In this document: positions 1 through 9,281 of the stretch, one piece after another
Layout: each line of letters begins with the position of its first letter
Numbering within the stretch: position 1 is the first letter of the stretch
Translations under genes and position numbers: made by a program
Assembly (NCBI GenBank): GCA_937899645.1
Contig: CALCCD010000059.1
Coordinates: 1 to 61,562, forward strand
From: an uncultured cyanobacterium
GTDB taxonomy: Bacteria > Cyanobacteriota > Cyanobacteriia > Cyanobacteriales > Geitlerinemataceae
DNA length: 61,562 nt
Direction of reading: 5' to 3'
Notes under the pieces: model-generated
Databases searched by the model: none
What the model was told of the DNA's origin: nothing
Seen by the model: the letters and a program-made list of their open reading frames with translations, nothing else

Positions 1-284
1 AAATCCTGCTCCTGGTGCGTATTTACTCCCCCGGGCGCGGGGGTGCATTCGGGGTCCCTGCGGGCTTGCGGGCTAGCTTTGTGGGGGCGGCTCTCGCCCG
101 ATCGCCGACGGCGATTTGCAGTGCGGAAAAGTAGGCGTTGCGCGATTCGGGATAGCAGAATTGCAACTAGTAAGCGTGGCCGAGGCGGGTGAGCCTCTCG
201 CCGCTCTATGGCTGATTGGGCAGGAGCACTGTCGATGCCGATCGCCGTTCGGCGCGGGTTACGAAAATCACTCGTAGAGCGCGT
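1..284. other. Left-edge non-coding stretch
   Basis: I see no convincing gene here. The GC-rich start can fold (for example a CCCCC...GGGGG hairpin near 28-43), which could be the 3' end of a transcript entering from the left, but there is no clear T-run. The stretch lies downstream of the minus-strand gene that ends at 285. Confidence 0.4.
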
Positions 285-1421
285 TCACGGCTTGGCCTCG
301 CGCAGCCAGACGAGCGTGCTGTAAAGCTGAAAGGCCGGATCCCAATTCGAGGGCTCCTCGCGCATCACGTCCACGTAGTGGTCGATGCTCTCCATTAGCA
401 GGTAGTAATCGAGCGTCGTTTCGGCAAAGGGGGCAAAGTCGCGCCACAGCGGCACGTTCGGACACTGGCGATCGATCGCTGCCAGCATTCCGTTCCAGTT
501 GATGCGCGTTGTCGCTGCACTCGACGCTAGACCCTTTTCCTCTTGCTCGAGCTGCTCTTGGGTGAAGATCGCGCCGCTGTCGAAGCGATAACGTCGATCG
601 CAGAACCGCAAAATGCAACCGCGATCGAGCAGGTGTAAATCGAGCAGCTGCACGTAGTCGCGAATTTCGGGCTTGCGCTTAATTTTTTCCTTGTCCTGCT
701 TGCTGATGTCGAAGGAGACGGCATTGATAAACAGCGGTACGCCACCGCGTACCTGCCGCGTCACTTCGCCGGGCTCGAATTCGATGCGCCCCGCCCGATC
801 GCCGCGCTCGACGCAAACCGCGACGAAGTTTGGCTCGATTTGCTCCAGGTAATCGACGCGGAAAACTTCAATCTCGTCGATCGCCGCGCGATCGACCCAA
901 AACGTCTTCAGACCCGCTTTCCGCAAATCGCGCCCGTACACGTCAAGCTCCGCAAAGTCGCCGACGCGATAGAGCCGCCAGCCGTGGGTTTGGAGCTGCA
1001 TCCGCGCCGAATAAGGATCGATATCGAGGACGTGCGCCAGGGCTTGAGCCAGCTCGCGGCGGCGTTCGGCGGGCGTGGCTTCCAGGATTAGCAAGCCGAG
1101 GCGATCGGGTTTTGCGAGCTTGGCGGACTCGATGCGATCGCGGCGGCGCAGCTTGTCGCTGGCGGCGAGGCGCTCGATGCCCTGACGGGCTTTGCGAGCG
1201 ATCGCGGGCGACACGTTTCCGGCCTTGAGGAGCTGGCGGTAGACTTTTTCGGCTAGCTCGGCGCGATCGCGCACTTCGTTAACCCGCGCGACCAGATACA
1301 GCACCTGCGGGTCGTCGCGCCGCTGCTGGTAAATCGGCTTCAGCAGTCGCTGCGCCCGTACGCCATCACCGCGATCGAGCAGCTGGGTAATCTTCTGAAA
1401 GACGGTGGCATCGTCGGCCAT
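285..1421 (-). CDS. TPR-like helical-repeat protein, conserved in cyanobacteria
   Basis: A 378-residue soluble protein with no signal peptide or membrane segment. Roughly the first 90 residues look like tetratricopeptide-type helical hairpins (FQKITQLLDRGDGVRAQRLL, then a segment around VYRQLLKAG), so it probably acts as a protein-binding scaffold. The C-terminal two thirds match no domain I can name and carry many charged and aromatic residues. The ATG at 1421 opens the first helix without a leader. The protein is transcribed in the same direction as ftsH just upstream, but a strong terminator lies between them, so it is probably a separate unit. The repeat call is by eye; the function is unknown. 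Confidence 0.7.
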   Translation of the reverse strand: MADDATVFQKITQLLDRGDGVRAQRLLKPIYQQRRDDPQVLYLVARVNEVRDRAELAEKVYRQLLKAGNVSPAIARKARQGIERLAASDKLRRRDRIESAKLAKPDRLGLLILEATPAERRRELAQALAHVLDIDPYSARMQLQTHGWRLYRVGDFAELDVYGRDLRKAGLKTFWVDRAAIDEIEVFRVDYLEQIEPNFVAVCVERGDRAGRIEFEPGEVTRQVRGGVPLFINAVSFDISKQDKEKIKRKPEIRDYVQLLDLHLLDRGCILRFCDRRYRFDSGAIFTQEQLEQEEKGLASSAATTRINWNGMLAAIDRQCPNVPLWRDFAPFAETTLDYYLLMESIDHYVDVMREEPSNWDPAFQLYSTLVWLREAKP

Positions 1422-1515
1422 AATCTCGACCTATGTGGGGCGATCGGGTATCGATCGGGCATCACTTTCAGCGTAGCGAAAGTCACGCCCGAAACCGAAA
1501 CCGAAGCACCCAATA

Positions 1516-1562
1516 TGAAAAAGCCGAGGCAGAAGAGTCGTACAACTCTCCCGCCTCGGCTT
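1516..1562 (-). terminator. Rho-independent terminator of ftsH
   Basis: On the minus strand, 53 bases past the ftsH stop, a long imperfect hairpin (arms AAGCCGAGGC and GCCTCGGCTT, extended inward by GGGAGAGTT/ACTCTTCTG, loop about GTACG) is followed by a T-run (CTTTTTC). This is a textbook intrinsic terminator. Confidence 0.88.
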
Positions 1563-1614
1563 AACTCTAGAGACCGAGCCGAAGCTCAAATCTCAGATGT
1601 GAAATTCCGGCAGT

Positions 1615-3501
1615 TTAGACTGCGGGAACGAAGCGCTCTTTCTCGGGCACTTCTGCGTATTCCGCAACGATTTGACGGAATTCGTCACCGTCGATCGTCT
1701 CTTTTTCGATGAGCAGATCCACCAGGCGGTCGATCGCTTCGCGATTGTCGCGCATGATGTCGAGCGCATCTTCGTAGCACTTGGCAACGATGTTGCGGAC
1801 TTGGCTGTCAACGCGCGAGGCGATGTCTTCGGAGTATTCCGAGCGCGACATCAGGTCGCGGCCCAGGAAAACTTCGCCCGACTGGCTTTCCAGCGACACC
1901 GGGCCGATGTCGGACATGCCGTAGCGGGTGACCATCTGGCGCGCCATATTGGCAACCTGTTGCAGGTCGCCGCCCGCGCCGGTGGTAACTTCGTCGTCGC
2001 CGAAGATGATTTTTTCAGCAGCGCGGCCACCGAGTGCGCCGGTGATACGTGCCAGGATTTGCGATCGCGAGATCAACATTTGGTCTTCCGACGGCGTGAA
2101 CCAGGTTAGACCCTGAGCCTGACCGCGCGGAATCAGCGTAACTTTCTGGACAGGGTCGTGAGCGGCAATCAGCGTACCGACGATCGCGTGACCGACCTCG
2201 TGATACGCAATCAGGCGCTTGCTCTTACCGTCGGTGAGCGGCGTGCCTTCCATTCCGGCAACGACGCGATCGACGGCGTCATCGATTTCGACCATTTCAA
2301 TCGCGTCTTTGCGACGGCGAGCGGTCAGAATCGCGGCTTCGTTAAGCAGGTTGGCTAGATCCGCGCCGGTGAAACCGGGGGTGCGGCGGGCGATCGCTTC
2401 AAGGGAAATCTCGTCGCTAACTTTTTTGTTACGGGCGTGGACTTCCAGGATCGACAGGCGACCTTTGATGTCCGGAGCCGAAACGGTGACCTGACGGTCG
2501 AAACGACCGGGACGCAGCAGCGCCGAGTCGAGAACGTCAGGGCGGTTGGTTGCGGCGATCACGATGATGCCGGTGTTGCCCTCGAAACCATCCATCTCCG
2601 TGAGGAGCTGGTTCAGGGTTTGCTCGCGCTCGTCGTTACCGCCACCGATGCCCGCGCCACGCTGACGACCGACCGCGTCGATCTCGTCCACGAAGACGAT
2701 GCAAGGGGCGTTCTCTTTGGCTTTGGTGAACAGGTCGCGGACGCGAGATGCGCCCACACCGACGAACATTTCGACGAACTCCGAACCGGAGACGCTAAAG
2801 AACGGCGTACCCGCTTCGCCTGCAATAGCTTTTGCGAGCATGGTTTTACCGGTTCCCGGAGGACCGACGAGCAGCACGCCTTTCGGGATGCGCGCGCCGA
2901 CAGCGGTGAAGCGTTCGGGCTTTTTCAGGAAGGTGACGACTTCTGCCAGTTCTTCTTTAGCTTCTTCGACGCCAGCGACATCATCGAACATGACGCCGGT
3001 TTGAGCTTCCATTTGGAAGCGGGCTTTCGATTTACCAAAGTTCATCGCCTGGCCGGGGCCGCCGGGGGCGTTGTTGCCCGAGCGACGGAACAGGAAGAAC
3101 AGACCGACAATCAGCAGCACCGGGAAAATCAGGTTTCCGAGGATGCTCCAAGCCGCACCTTCGTTTTGAATCGGGTGGCTGTCGAAAGCGATGTTTTCAT
3201 CGCGCAGACGCGAGACGAGACCCGGATCTTCCATCGGGAGATCGACGCGCAGGCGCTGGACGCGGTTGTCGAGGTCGAGATCGACCGCTTGGACGATCGC
3301 CGTGCGACCGCCTTCGTATAGATCGACACTGGTGATGCGACCGGCGTCGAGGTAGTCGAGGAAGCGACCGTAACTCATCCGGGTCGCAGCGGCGTTATTA
3401 CCGGCGGTGAATCCCGGATTGGCAAAGGCTCCCTGCCAAATAAAAAATCCGATCGTGACGATCGGAAGCGCCCAGAGCAGCGCGACTCTCCACGATTTCA
3501 T
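1615..3501 (-). CDS. ftsH: ATP-dependent zinc metalloprotease FtsH (FtsH2 type)
   Basis: A membrane-bound AAA+ protease that extracts and degrades membrane proteins; in cyanobacteria FtsH2-type subunits turn over damaged photosystem II D1 protein in thylakoids. Of 628 residues, the order is: first membrane helix about 7-25, lumenal domain about 30-115, second helix about 118-138, Walker A GPPGTGKT at 213-220, Walker B FVDEID near 270-274, the second region of homology with ATNRPD and RPGRFDRQ, and the zinc-binding HEVGH at 434-438. The full-length sequence resembles Synechocystis Slr0228 (FtsH2) throughout, including the start after MK and the end EYAEVPEKE, so the length is normal. The upstream region (3502-3635) contains only a weak match to the high-light HLR1 box, so light control is not shown. 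A strong terminator follows. Confidence 0.97.
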   Translation of the reverse strand: MKSWRVALLWALPIVTIGFFIWQGAFANPGFTAGNNAAATRMSYGRFLDYLDAGRITSVDLYEGGRTAIVQAVDLDLDNRVQRLRVDLPMEDPGLVSRLRDENIAFDSHPIQNEGAAWSILGNLIFPVLLIVGLFFLFRRSGNNAPGGPGQAMNFGKSKARFQMEAQTGVMFDDVAGVEEAKEELAEVVTFLKKPERFTAVGARIPKGVLLVGPPGTGKTMLAKAIAGEAGTPFFSVSGSEFVEMFVGVGASRVRDLFTKAKENAPCIVFVDEIDAVGRQRGAGIGGGNDEREQTLNQLLTEMDGFEGNTGIIVIAATNRPDVLDSALLRPGRFDRQVTVSAPDIKGRLSILEVHARNKKVSDEISLEAIARRTPGFTGADLANLLNEAAILTARRRKDAIEMVEIDDAVDRVVAGMEGTPLTDGKSKRLIAYHEVGHAIVGTLIAAHDPVQKVTLIPRGQAQGLTWFTPSEDQMLISRSQILARITGALGGRAAEKIIFGDDEVTTGAGGDLQQVANMARQMVTRYGMSDIGPVSLESQSGEVFLGRDLMSRSEYSEDIASRVDSQVRNIVAKCYEDALDIMRDNREAIDRLVDLLIEKETIDGDEFRQIVAEYAEVPEKERFVPAV

Positions 3502-3635
3502 GACTTATGCAATCTCCATCTGTGCTGACGACATGCAGACGCGCAGGAGCGCGATCGTTTATCGTGCTTGCTTTGATTAAATTTCTTTACTAAATGTAAC
3601 ACGCGCGTCGAAATGCCGGGAACTCCAACCGGTGG

Positions 3636-5027
3636 TTAGGGTTCGGTTTCCCTATCTGGCGCGGCGATCGGCAGGGTAATCTCGAAGCGGCTGCCGCCGT
3701 CGGGGCGGGGATGGTAAGCGATCGTGCCGCTGTGCTGTTCGGTGACGATCGCGTAGCAGGCGGAGAGGCCGAGGCCGGGGCCACGCCCGAGGCGCTTGGT
3801 GGTAAAGAACGGGTCGAAGATGCGATCGGCGTTATCGGGTTTGACGCCGATGCCGTTGTCGGAGATCTCGATACGGACGCGATCGCCATCGGTGGCGGTG
3901 GCGATTTCGATCTTTCCTGGGCGATGGTTGCCGGTAGCGGTCAGCGCGTCGATCGCCTCGGTCGCGTTCTCGATGATGTTGAGAAACACCTGATTGAGCA
4001 GACTCGGCTGGCACAGCAGGGGCGGCAGCTCACCGTAGTTGCGCGTCACGTCGATCGGCCCCTGAGTCTCTGTTTCGGCGAGCTGCGATTCGAGCAACAC
4101 CAGAACGCTGTCGATGTTTGCATTGAGATCGATCTTTTTGACCGCCGACTCCTGACTGCGGGCAAACGTCCGCAGAGATTCGACGATTTTGACGACGCGA
4201 TGCACGCCGCCCTCCATCGAGCTGACGATACGCGGCAGGTCGCAGACAATGTAGTCCACGTCGAGAGATTCGAGCCGATCGGCCACATGCTCGGGCGGCT
4301 CGGGCATTGCCTGTTCGTATAGCTTGACGGCCTCCACTAGATCGGCGGTGTTATCGCGCACGTGGCTGAGATTGCTGCCGATAAAGCCGATCGGGTTGTT
4401 GATTTCGTGGGCGATGCCGCCAACCAGCCGACCGAGCGCCAGCATCTTGGCGTTTTGCACGGCGCTCGCCTGAGCTTTGTTGAGCTCCTGCACCGTACTT
4501 TCCAGGCGATCAAGATTGAGTCGCGCATCGAGCTGGTCTATTACCTGGCGACCGAGGGCGGCCAGGGTATCGATTTGTGCGGTGGAGAGTTGGCGTGGCT
4601 TGATGTCGATCGCACATAGCGCCCCGATCGCATAGCCTTCTTTCGTGACAAGCGGCGTCCCGGCGTAAAAGCGAATCCCGTTAGGTTGAGTAACGAGAGG
4701 ATTGTTGACGAAGCGCGGATCTTTGGTGGCGTCGGGCACGACCATAATCTCGTCCGGCTCGAGAACGACATGGGCGCAAAACGACGGTTGGCGCGGCCCT
4801 TCATCCGCTTCGTAGCCGACCTTGGACTTAAACCACAGCCGATCGCGATCGACGAAGCTCACCAGCGCCGCTGGCGTGCCGCAAATCTGAGCGGTAATCC
4901 GACTCAGATCGTCTATCGCAGGTTCGGGCAGCGTATCGAGAACTTTGTAGCGTTTGAGCTCTGCCAGCCGCGCCGCCTCGTTGACAGGAATCGGAACAGT
5001 CTGATGAAACGATGGAGAAGAGGTCAT
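3636..5027 (-). CDS. GAF-domain sensor histidine kinase
   Basis: A cytoplasmic sensor kinase of 463 residues. Residues about 15-170 form a GAF domain of the bacterial RLDTLPEPAIDDL type, with the VSFVDRDRLWFK and PSFCAHVV motifs. A short coiled stretch leads to the H-box, LGRLVGGIAHEINNPIGFIG, with the phospho-acceptor His. The ATPase follows: N-box NIIENATEAID, G1 DNGIGV, F-box DPFFTTK and G2 GRGPGLGLS. There is no receiver domain and no response regulator next door, so it is an orphan kinase. It is a close tandem paralogue of the next gene upstream (5184-6578), with the same architecture throughout. Signal and partner are unknown. The ATG at 5027 lies just before the conserved GAF leader. 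Confidence 0.93.
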   Translation of the reverse strand: MTSSPSFHQTVPIPVNEAARLAELKRYKVLDTLPEPAIDDLSRITAQICGTPAALVSFVDRDRLWFKSKVGYEADEGPRQPSFCAHVVLEPDEIMVVPDATKDPRFVNNPLVTQPNGIRFYAGTPLVTKEGYAIGALCAIDIKPRQLSTAQIDTLAALGRQVIDQLDARLNLDRLESTVQELNKAQASAVQNAKMLALGRLVGGIAHEINNPIGFIGSNLSHVRDNTADLVEAVKLYEQAMPEPPEHVADRLESLDVDYIVCDLPRIVSSMEGGVHRVVKIVESLRTFARSQESAVKKIDLNANIDSVLVLLESQLAETETQGPIDVTRNYGELPPLLCQPSLLNQVFLNIIENATEAIDALTATGNHRPGKIEIATATDGDRVRIEISDNGIGVKPDNADRIFDPFFTTKRLGRGPGLGLSACYAIVTEQHSGTIAYHPRPDGGSRFEITLPIAAPDRETEP

Positions 5028-5183
5028 TAGTGTGGCGCAGTCTGGGCGGGGCGGAGGCTTTGGCGAGCAATCTCTACCTCGGCGGGGACGAAAGTGTCGC
5101 GTCTATCTTTACACCATATTGCCAAAGTAATCGGTAGCATTGCAGCCCATTTTCGCCCCAGATCTTGGCCTGCCGCTCCATCG

Positions 5184-6578
5184 CTAATTTTTGGTGTGCA
5201 GTGATGAGTCGGGCGCGACGATCGGCAGGGCGATCTCGAAGCGGCTGCCGCCTTCGGGGCCAGGATGATGAACGATCGTACCGCCGTGCTGCTCGGTGAC
5301 GATCGCGTAGCAGGAGGCTAAACCGAGGCCGGAGCCGAGGCCGAGGCGTTTGGTGGTAAAGAAAGGCTCGAAGATGCGATCGGCGTTTTTAGGGGCGATG
5401 CCGATGCCGTTATCGGAGATGGAGAGATAGATACGATCGGCGTCAGCGGCGGTTTCGATCTCGATATGGCCGGGTCGATCTTCACCGCGATCGAGAAGTG
5501 CGTCGATCGCCTCGATCGCGTTGTCGATCAGGTTAAATAGCGCCTGGTTGATGGTGGCGGGGCAGCAGAACAGCGGCGGCAGCTTGCCGTACTTGCGCGT
5601 TATGGAGATGCGCGCCCGCGTTTCGGTTGCGGCGAGTCGCGATTCGAGCGAGAGCAGCGGGTTTTTGAGGGTGGCGTTGAGGTCGATTTCCTTTCGCTCG
5701 GCCTCGTTGTTGCGGACGAAGGCTTTCAGAGCATCGACGATTTCGGAGATTCGCCAGACGCCGACTTCGATCGAGCCGACGACTTTGGGCAGGTCGGTGA
5801 CGATGTAGTCCAGATCGAGTTCTTTCAGCCGCTGGGAAAATTCGGGTGGTGGCTCGGGCAGCGCGGCGCGATAGAGCGAGAGGGCCTCGAGGGTGCTTTC
5901 TATGTATTCGAGGATATGGGGCAGATTGCTACCGATAAAGCCGATCGGGTTGTTGATTTCGTGGGCCACACCGCTGACGAGCTTGCCGAGGGCAGCCATC
6001 TTGGCGTTTTGGACGGCCTGGACTTGGGTGCGTTTCAGTTCTTGGAGCGTACGGCGCGCTTCAAACCTGTCGACCGTCTGGCGACCGAGGGCCGCTAGCG
6101 CTGCGAGCTGTTCGTCGGAGAGGTGGAGCGGCTGCGTATCCAGTACGCACAGAGTTCCGAGGGCGTAGCCGTTGCTGGTAACGAGGGGCTTTCCGGCGTA
6201 GAAGCGCAGGTGTGGCGGGCCGGTGACGAGATCGTTGTTAGCGAAGCGAGGATCTGCGTGGGTGTCCGGGACGACGAGGATTTCCTCGGGCTCTAGGATG
6301 GCATGGGCACAGAAGGCTAAGCTTCGCGGCGTTTCGCTGGCTTCGAGGCCTCGCTTGGATTTAAACCACTGACGATCGCGATCGACCAGGCTGACCAACG
6401 ACATCGGCGTTCCGCAGATCTGCGCCGCAAGGCAGGCTATATCGTCGATGGACTGCTCGGGCAGAGTGTCGAGAAGTTTGTAGCGCTCGAGTTCTGCCAG
6501 CCGCTCCGACTCGTTGGCGGGAATTGGGGCAGCGCCAGAGTTTGGGGCAGCCGGATCGCGGGGTGAAGTAGGTGTCAT
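5184..6578 (-). CDS. GAF-domain sensor histidine kinase, paralogue of its neighbour
   Basis: The same domain order as the downstream gene: GAF (YKLLDTLPEQSIDDI, VSLVDRDRQWFKSK), H-box LGKLVSGVAHEINNPIGFIG, N-box NLIDNAIEAID, G1 DNGIGI, F-box EPFFTTK, G2 GLGSGLGLA. The frame is open to a codon at 6617, but I prefer the ATG at 6578 (MTPTSP...), because it aligns with the MTSSPS start of the paralogue; this gives 464 residues. The two genes are 156 bases apart, on the same strand, and clearly arose by tandem duplication. No receiver-domain gene is adjacent. The pair may have diverged in signal while sharing a partner, which is inference. Confidence 0.92.
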   Translation of the reverse strand: MTPTSPRDPAAPNSGAAPIPANESERLAELERYKLLDTLPEQSIDDIACLAAQICGTPMSLVSLVDRDRQWFKSKRGLEASETPRSLAFCAHAILEPEEILVVPDTHADPRFANNDLVTGPPHLRFYAGKPLVTSNGYALGTLCVLDTQPLHLSDEQLAALAALGRQTVDRFEARRTLQELKRTQVQAVQNAKMAALGKLVSGVAHEINNPIGFIGSNLPHILEYIESTLEALSLYRAALPEPPPEFSQRLKELDLDYIVTDLPKVVGSIEVGVWRISEIVDALKAFVRNNEAERKEIDLNATLKNPLLSLESRLAATETRARISITRKYGKLPPLFCCPATINQALFNLIDNAIEAIDALLDRGEDRPGHIEIETAADADRIYLSISDNGIGIAPKNADRIFEPFFTTKRLGLGSGLGLASCYAIVTEQHGGTIVHHPGPEGGSRFEIALPIVAPDSSLHTKN

Positions 6579-6826
6579 GGTGTCGGGGCAGCACAGAGGC
6601 TCTGCCCGTCGAATCAATTTTCAGTTTGCGCGCGCGCAGTGGTTGTTCTCCTAGCTTAGCGTCGGCGAGATTGGCTGCGATCGGCCTTTCGGGCCATACC
6701 GCCACTAGCTTCTCGAGACTCTAATGCTCATAACGGTAATTACCGGATTTAGAAAAGCAAGCCCGGCAATCTCAATACACCTCCGACTCGCGATCGCGCA
6801 TCGCGCTCGAACCGACAAAAGCGCCG

Positions 6827-7855
6827 CTAAGCCAACTCGCCTGGAGGAACTTCCAGCGTGGCACTCTCGCCCATCGCTTCCGAATAGGCGATCGCCCGGT
6901 TTCGCCCGCCCTGCTTGGCCTGATACAGCGCGATATCCGCCTCGTGGATCGCCCCCTCCGGCGTCTCAGCCAACTCAGGAAACACCGTCGTCATGCCGAT
7001 GCTTAGAGTTAGGCGCTCGCTAACATCGGAGCCCTCATGGGGAATATCGAGCTCGCGCACGGCGGTGACGATCGCGTCGGCAGCTTGCAAGACCTCTTCT
7101 CGGGACGTCTCGGGCAAGATCGCAGCAAACTCCTCACCGCCGTAGCGCGCCATAATGCCGCTGGTTTGGGTTTTGACGATGCGCTCGATCGTCTGAGCGA
7201 CCATCTTCAAAATTCGATCGCCAAAAACATGGCCGTAGGTATCGTTGTAAGCCTTGAAATAGTCCACATCGATCATCATCACCGACATTCGCTGCTGACT
7301 CTCTTGCAGGCGAAACCACTCTTTAACGAGATACTCATCGAAATAACGGCGGCTTGGAACCTGCGTCAAACCGTCGAGATTCACCAAATTTTGCAGGTGC
7401 TGGTTGACTTCCCCGAGGGTCGCTTCGAGGTCTTTTTGGGCAGTAATGTCCGCAAGGCTGCCGACCGAGCCGGTATTTTCGCCCGTCTCGTCGAAAGTAA
7501 ACACGCAGCGTGCCAGCACCCAGACCACGCGCCGATTGCGGTGGACGAACCGAAACTCTTCCTGCCAAGGCTCGCGCTTGCTAAAAGCGCACCGCCACGA
7601 ATCTAAAACGCGGGCTTTGTCGTCCGGATGTAGGCGCTTGCTCCAGCCCAAGCCGAGCGCCTCATCAAAGCTGACATCGAGCAAATCGCAGGCCCGCTGG
7701 TTGACGTAGACGCAATCTCCGCGCGTGTCGTTGCCGTATAAGCCGATCGGCACCGCATCGACGAAATCGTGGTAACAAAGGCCGTCCGGCAGTAAATGGG
7801 CCGAAAGCGAGCGCTCGAAATTAGTAGGCATCGTAAAAATCGCGACGGTTCCCAT
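6827..7855 (-). CDS. PAS-GGDEF diguanylate cyclase
   Basis: Makes the second messenger c-di-GMP from two GTP. An N-terminal PAS domain (about 25-160: DFVDAVPIGLYGNDTRGDCV, then a PAC segment) senses an unknown cue. A GGDEF domain fills the C-terminal half, with LTQVPSRRYFDEYL, the metal-binding MMIDVDYFKAYND, and the active-site motif RYGGEEF. The usual product-inhibition site RxxD, which should sit just before the active-site motif, reads QTSG, so feedback inhibition by c-di-GMP is probably lost. There is no EAL domain. Of 342 residues, none form an obvious membrane segment. The ATG at 7855 is used here; an in-frame ATG at 7831 is an alternative. Confidence 0.92.
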   Translation of the reverse strand: MGTVAIFTMPTNFERSLSAHLLPDGLCYHDFVDAVPIGLYGNDTRGDCVYVNQRACDLLDVSFDEALGLGWSKRLHPDDKARVLDSWRCAFSKREPWQEEFRFVHRNRRVVWVLARCVFTFDETGENTGSVGSLADITAQKDLEATLGEVNQHLQNLVNLDGLTQVPSRRYFDEYLVKEWFRLQESQQRMSVMMIDVDYFKAYNDTYGHVFGDRILKMVAQTIERIVKTQTSGIMARYGGEEFAAILPETSREEVLQAADAIVTAVRELDIPHEGSDVSERLTLSIGMTTVFPELAETPEGAIHEADIALYQAKQGGRNRAIAYSEAMGESATLEVPPGELA

Positions 7856-8071
7856 ACCGGAAGCTTAGGAGACCTCTGCGGGTTAACGATACCCGAAGCA
7901 TTCGATATGCTGACCTGCGTGAGATCGTAATAACGATTGAATTAATGTTAAGCCGCGCGATCGGGCACATCAACTTCTGCACCCACCCCCAACCGGAAGA
8001 TTTTGATGCTCGCGCGCGGAGTCAATCCAGAGATACCCCAAGCTCAAACTTCACCGACGATTGAGCTAGCC

Positions 8072-8136
8072 GTCACGGCTGGCAGTCGCAGCTAATCGTC
8101 ACGGCTGGCGGCCACGGCTGGCGGTCACGACCGGCG
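8072..8136. repeat. Five tandem 13-bp repeats at the 3' end of the rluD-like gene
   Basis: Five end-to-end 13-bp units with consensus GTCACGGCTGGCG start at 8072, 8085, 8098, 8111 and 8124; the second unit is the most diverged. The last unit contains the stop codon of the pseudouridine-synthase gene, so the repeat forms its final residues. It resembles the short tandem repeats common in cyanobacterial intergenic DNA. Confidence 0.8.
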
Positions 8137-9057
8137 ATTTCGCAGAACGCGCAGCAGCTTGTCAAACGTGAGCGGCGGCTCGGCGACGGCGGCGATCTGT
8201 GCGCCCGTGCGCGGGTGAATAAGTGTCAGTTTCCAAGCGTGCAGGGCTTGGCCCGGAAGATTGACCCCGATCGCCCGTCCCGAGGCGTAGAGGGGGTCGC
8301 CGACGATCGGATGGCCGATCGCGGCGCTGTGGACGCGGATCTGATGAGTGCGCCCAGTTTCAAGCTGGAAATGCATCGTGGTGTGGTTGCCGAGCCGCTC
8401 GAGGACGCGCCAGTGGGTCACGGCCTGCCGTCCGCCGCGATCGACCTCGACGACGGCCATTTTCTTGCGATCCTGAGGGTGCCTCCCGACCGGTAGCGCG
8501 ACCGTGCCAGTGTCGGTGCGCGGGGAGCCGTAAACGATGCCCAGGTATTCGCGGCGAGCGGTCTTGGCAGCAATCTGCGCTTGCAAATGCTGGTGGGCGA
8601 GATCGGTTTTGGCGACGACGATCGCGCCAGTGGTGTCCTTATCGAGGCGGTGGACGATGCCCGGTCGCTGCCTGCCGCCGATGCCGGAGAGGCGATCGCC
8701 ACAGTGGTACAGCAGCGCGTTGACCAGCGTATCCTGGGCGTGGCCGGGGGCGGGGTGTACCACCAGTCCGGCAGGCTTGTCGACCACCAGGAGGTCGTCG
8801 TCTTCGTAGAGGATATCCAGGTCGATCGCCAGCGGCACGAGCGTATCGAGCGGCTCGGCTTCGGGCACGACCACCGCCACGCGATCGCCCGGTTTGAGCT
8901 TGTATTTTTTCTGGGTGCAGGGAGTGTCGTTAACGCAGACTTGCCCCGCTTCGATAAGGGCTTGCAGGCGCGATCGCGACAGATGTTCGATGCCATCGGC
9001 CAGAGTGCGATCGAGGCGATCGACGCTTGCGGCGGTCAGGACGATGGGCTCGGTCAT
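8125..9057 (-). CDS. RluA/RluD-family 23S rRNA pseudouridine synthase
   Basis: Isomerises uridine to pseudouridine in structured RNA, most likely 23S rRNA. Of 310 residues, about 10-75 form an S4 RNA-binding domain (LSRSRLQALIEAGQVCVND), and about 85-300 the RluA catalytic domain. The catalytic aspartate sits in the signature GIVHRLDKDTTG; DKPAGLVVHP and LETGRTHQIRVH are further family motifs. The length is normal for RluD. Residue-level target specificity cannot be read from sequence. The gene stands alone, and its last codons fall within a tandem 13-bp repeat, so the extreme C-terminus may vary among strains. Confidence 0.93.
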   Translation of the reverse strand: MTEPIVLTAASVDRLDRTLADGIEHLSRSRLQALIEAGQVCVNDTPCTQKKYKLKPGDRVAVVVPEAEPLDTLVPLAIDLDILYEDDDLLVVDKPAGLVVHPAPGHAQDTLVNALLYHCGDRLSGIGGRQRPGIVHRLDKDTTGAIVVAKTDLAHQHLQAQIAAKTARREYLGIVYGSPRTDTGTVALPVGRHPQDRKKMAVVEVDRGGRQAVTHWRVLERLGNHTTMHFQLETGRTHQIRVHSAAIGHPIVGDPLYASGRAIGVNLPGQALHAWKLTLIHPRTGAQIAAVAEPPLTFDKLLRVLRNRRS

Positions 9058-9281
9058 GGCGTCGGTGTCACGGTGCGAGATGGCAAAGGCGCAAGATTCA
9101 AGGTGCAGGATTTCAAGAAGATTCTGGGAGGGCGGAGACTGCGAGCGATCGCGCCAGCCGTTTCGCTCACTTCTACTAAAGCCCGTCCAGCATAATAAAC
9201 CGACGCGCCCGCCACGATTGCTGAAATCGAGCCGAACCGATAGGGTTGGCTAAACGAGAGTTCGACGCTGTCAATCGCGCC

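Noticed and set aside
1-20. Possible 3' tail of a tRNA at the left edge (AAATCCTGCTCCTGG)
   Set aside because: The loop-like AAATCC is suggestive, but the implied acceptor stem fits no standard tRNA I know and the 5' part is outside the window.
2437-3321. Long plus-strand frame opposite ftsH
   Set aside because: A GC-driven shadow of ftsH with no family motifs.
3583-3600. HLR1-like site upstream of ftsH (GTTACATTTAGTAAAGAA on the minus strand)
   Set aside because: Only the first half-site fits; the second has three mismatches.
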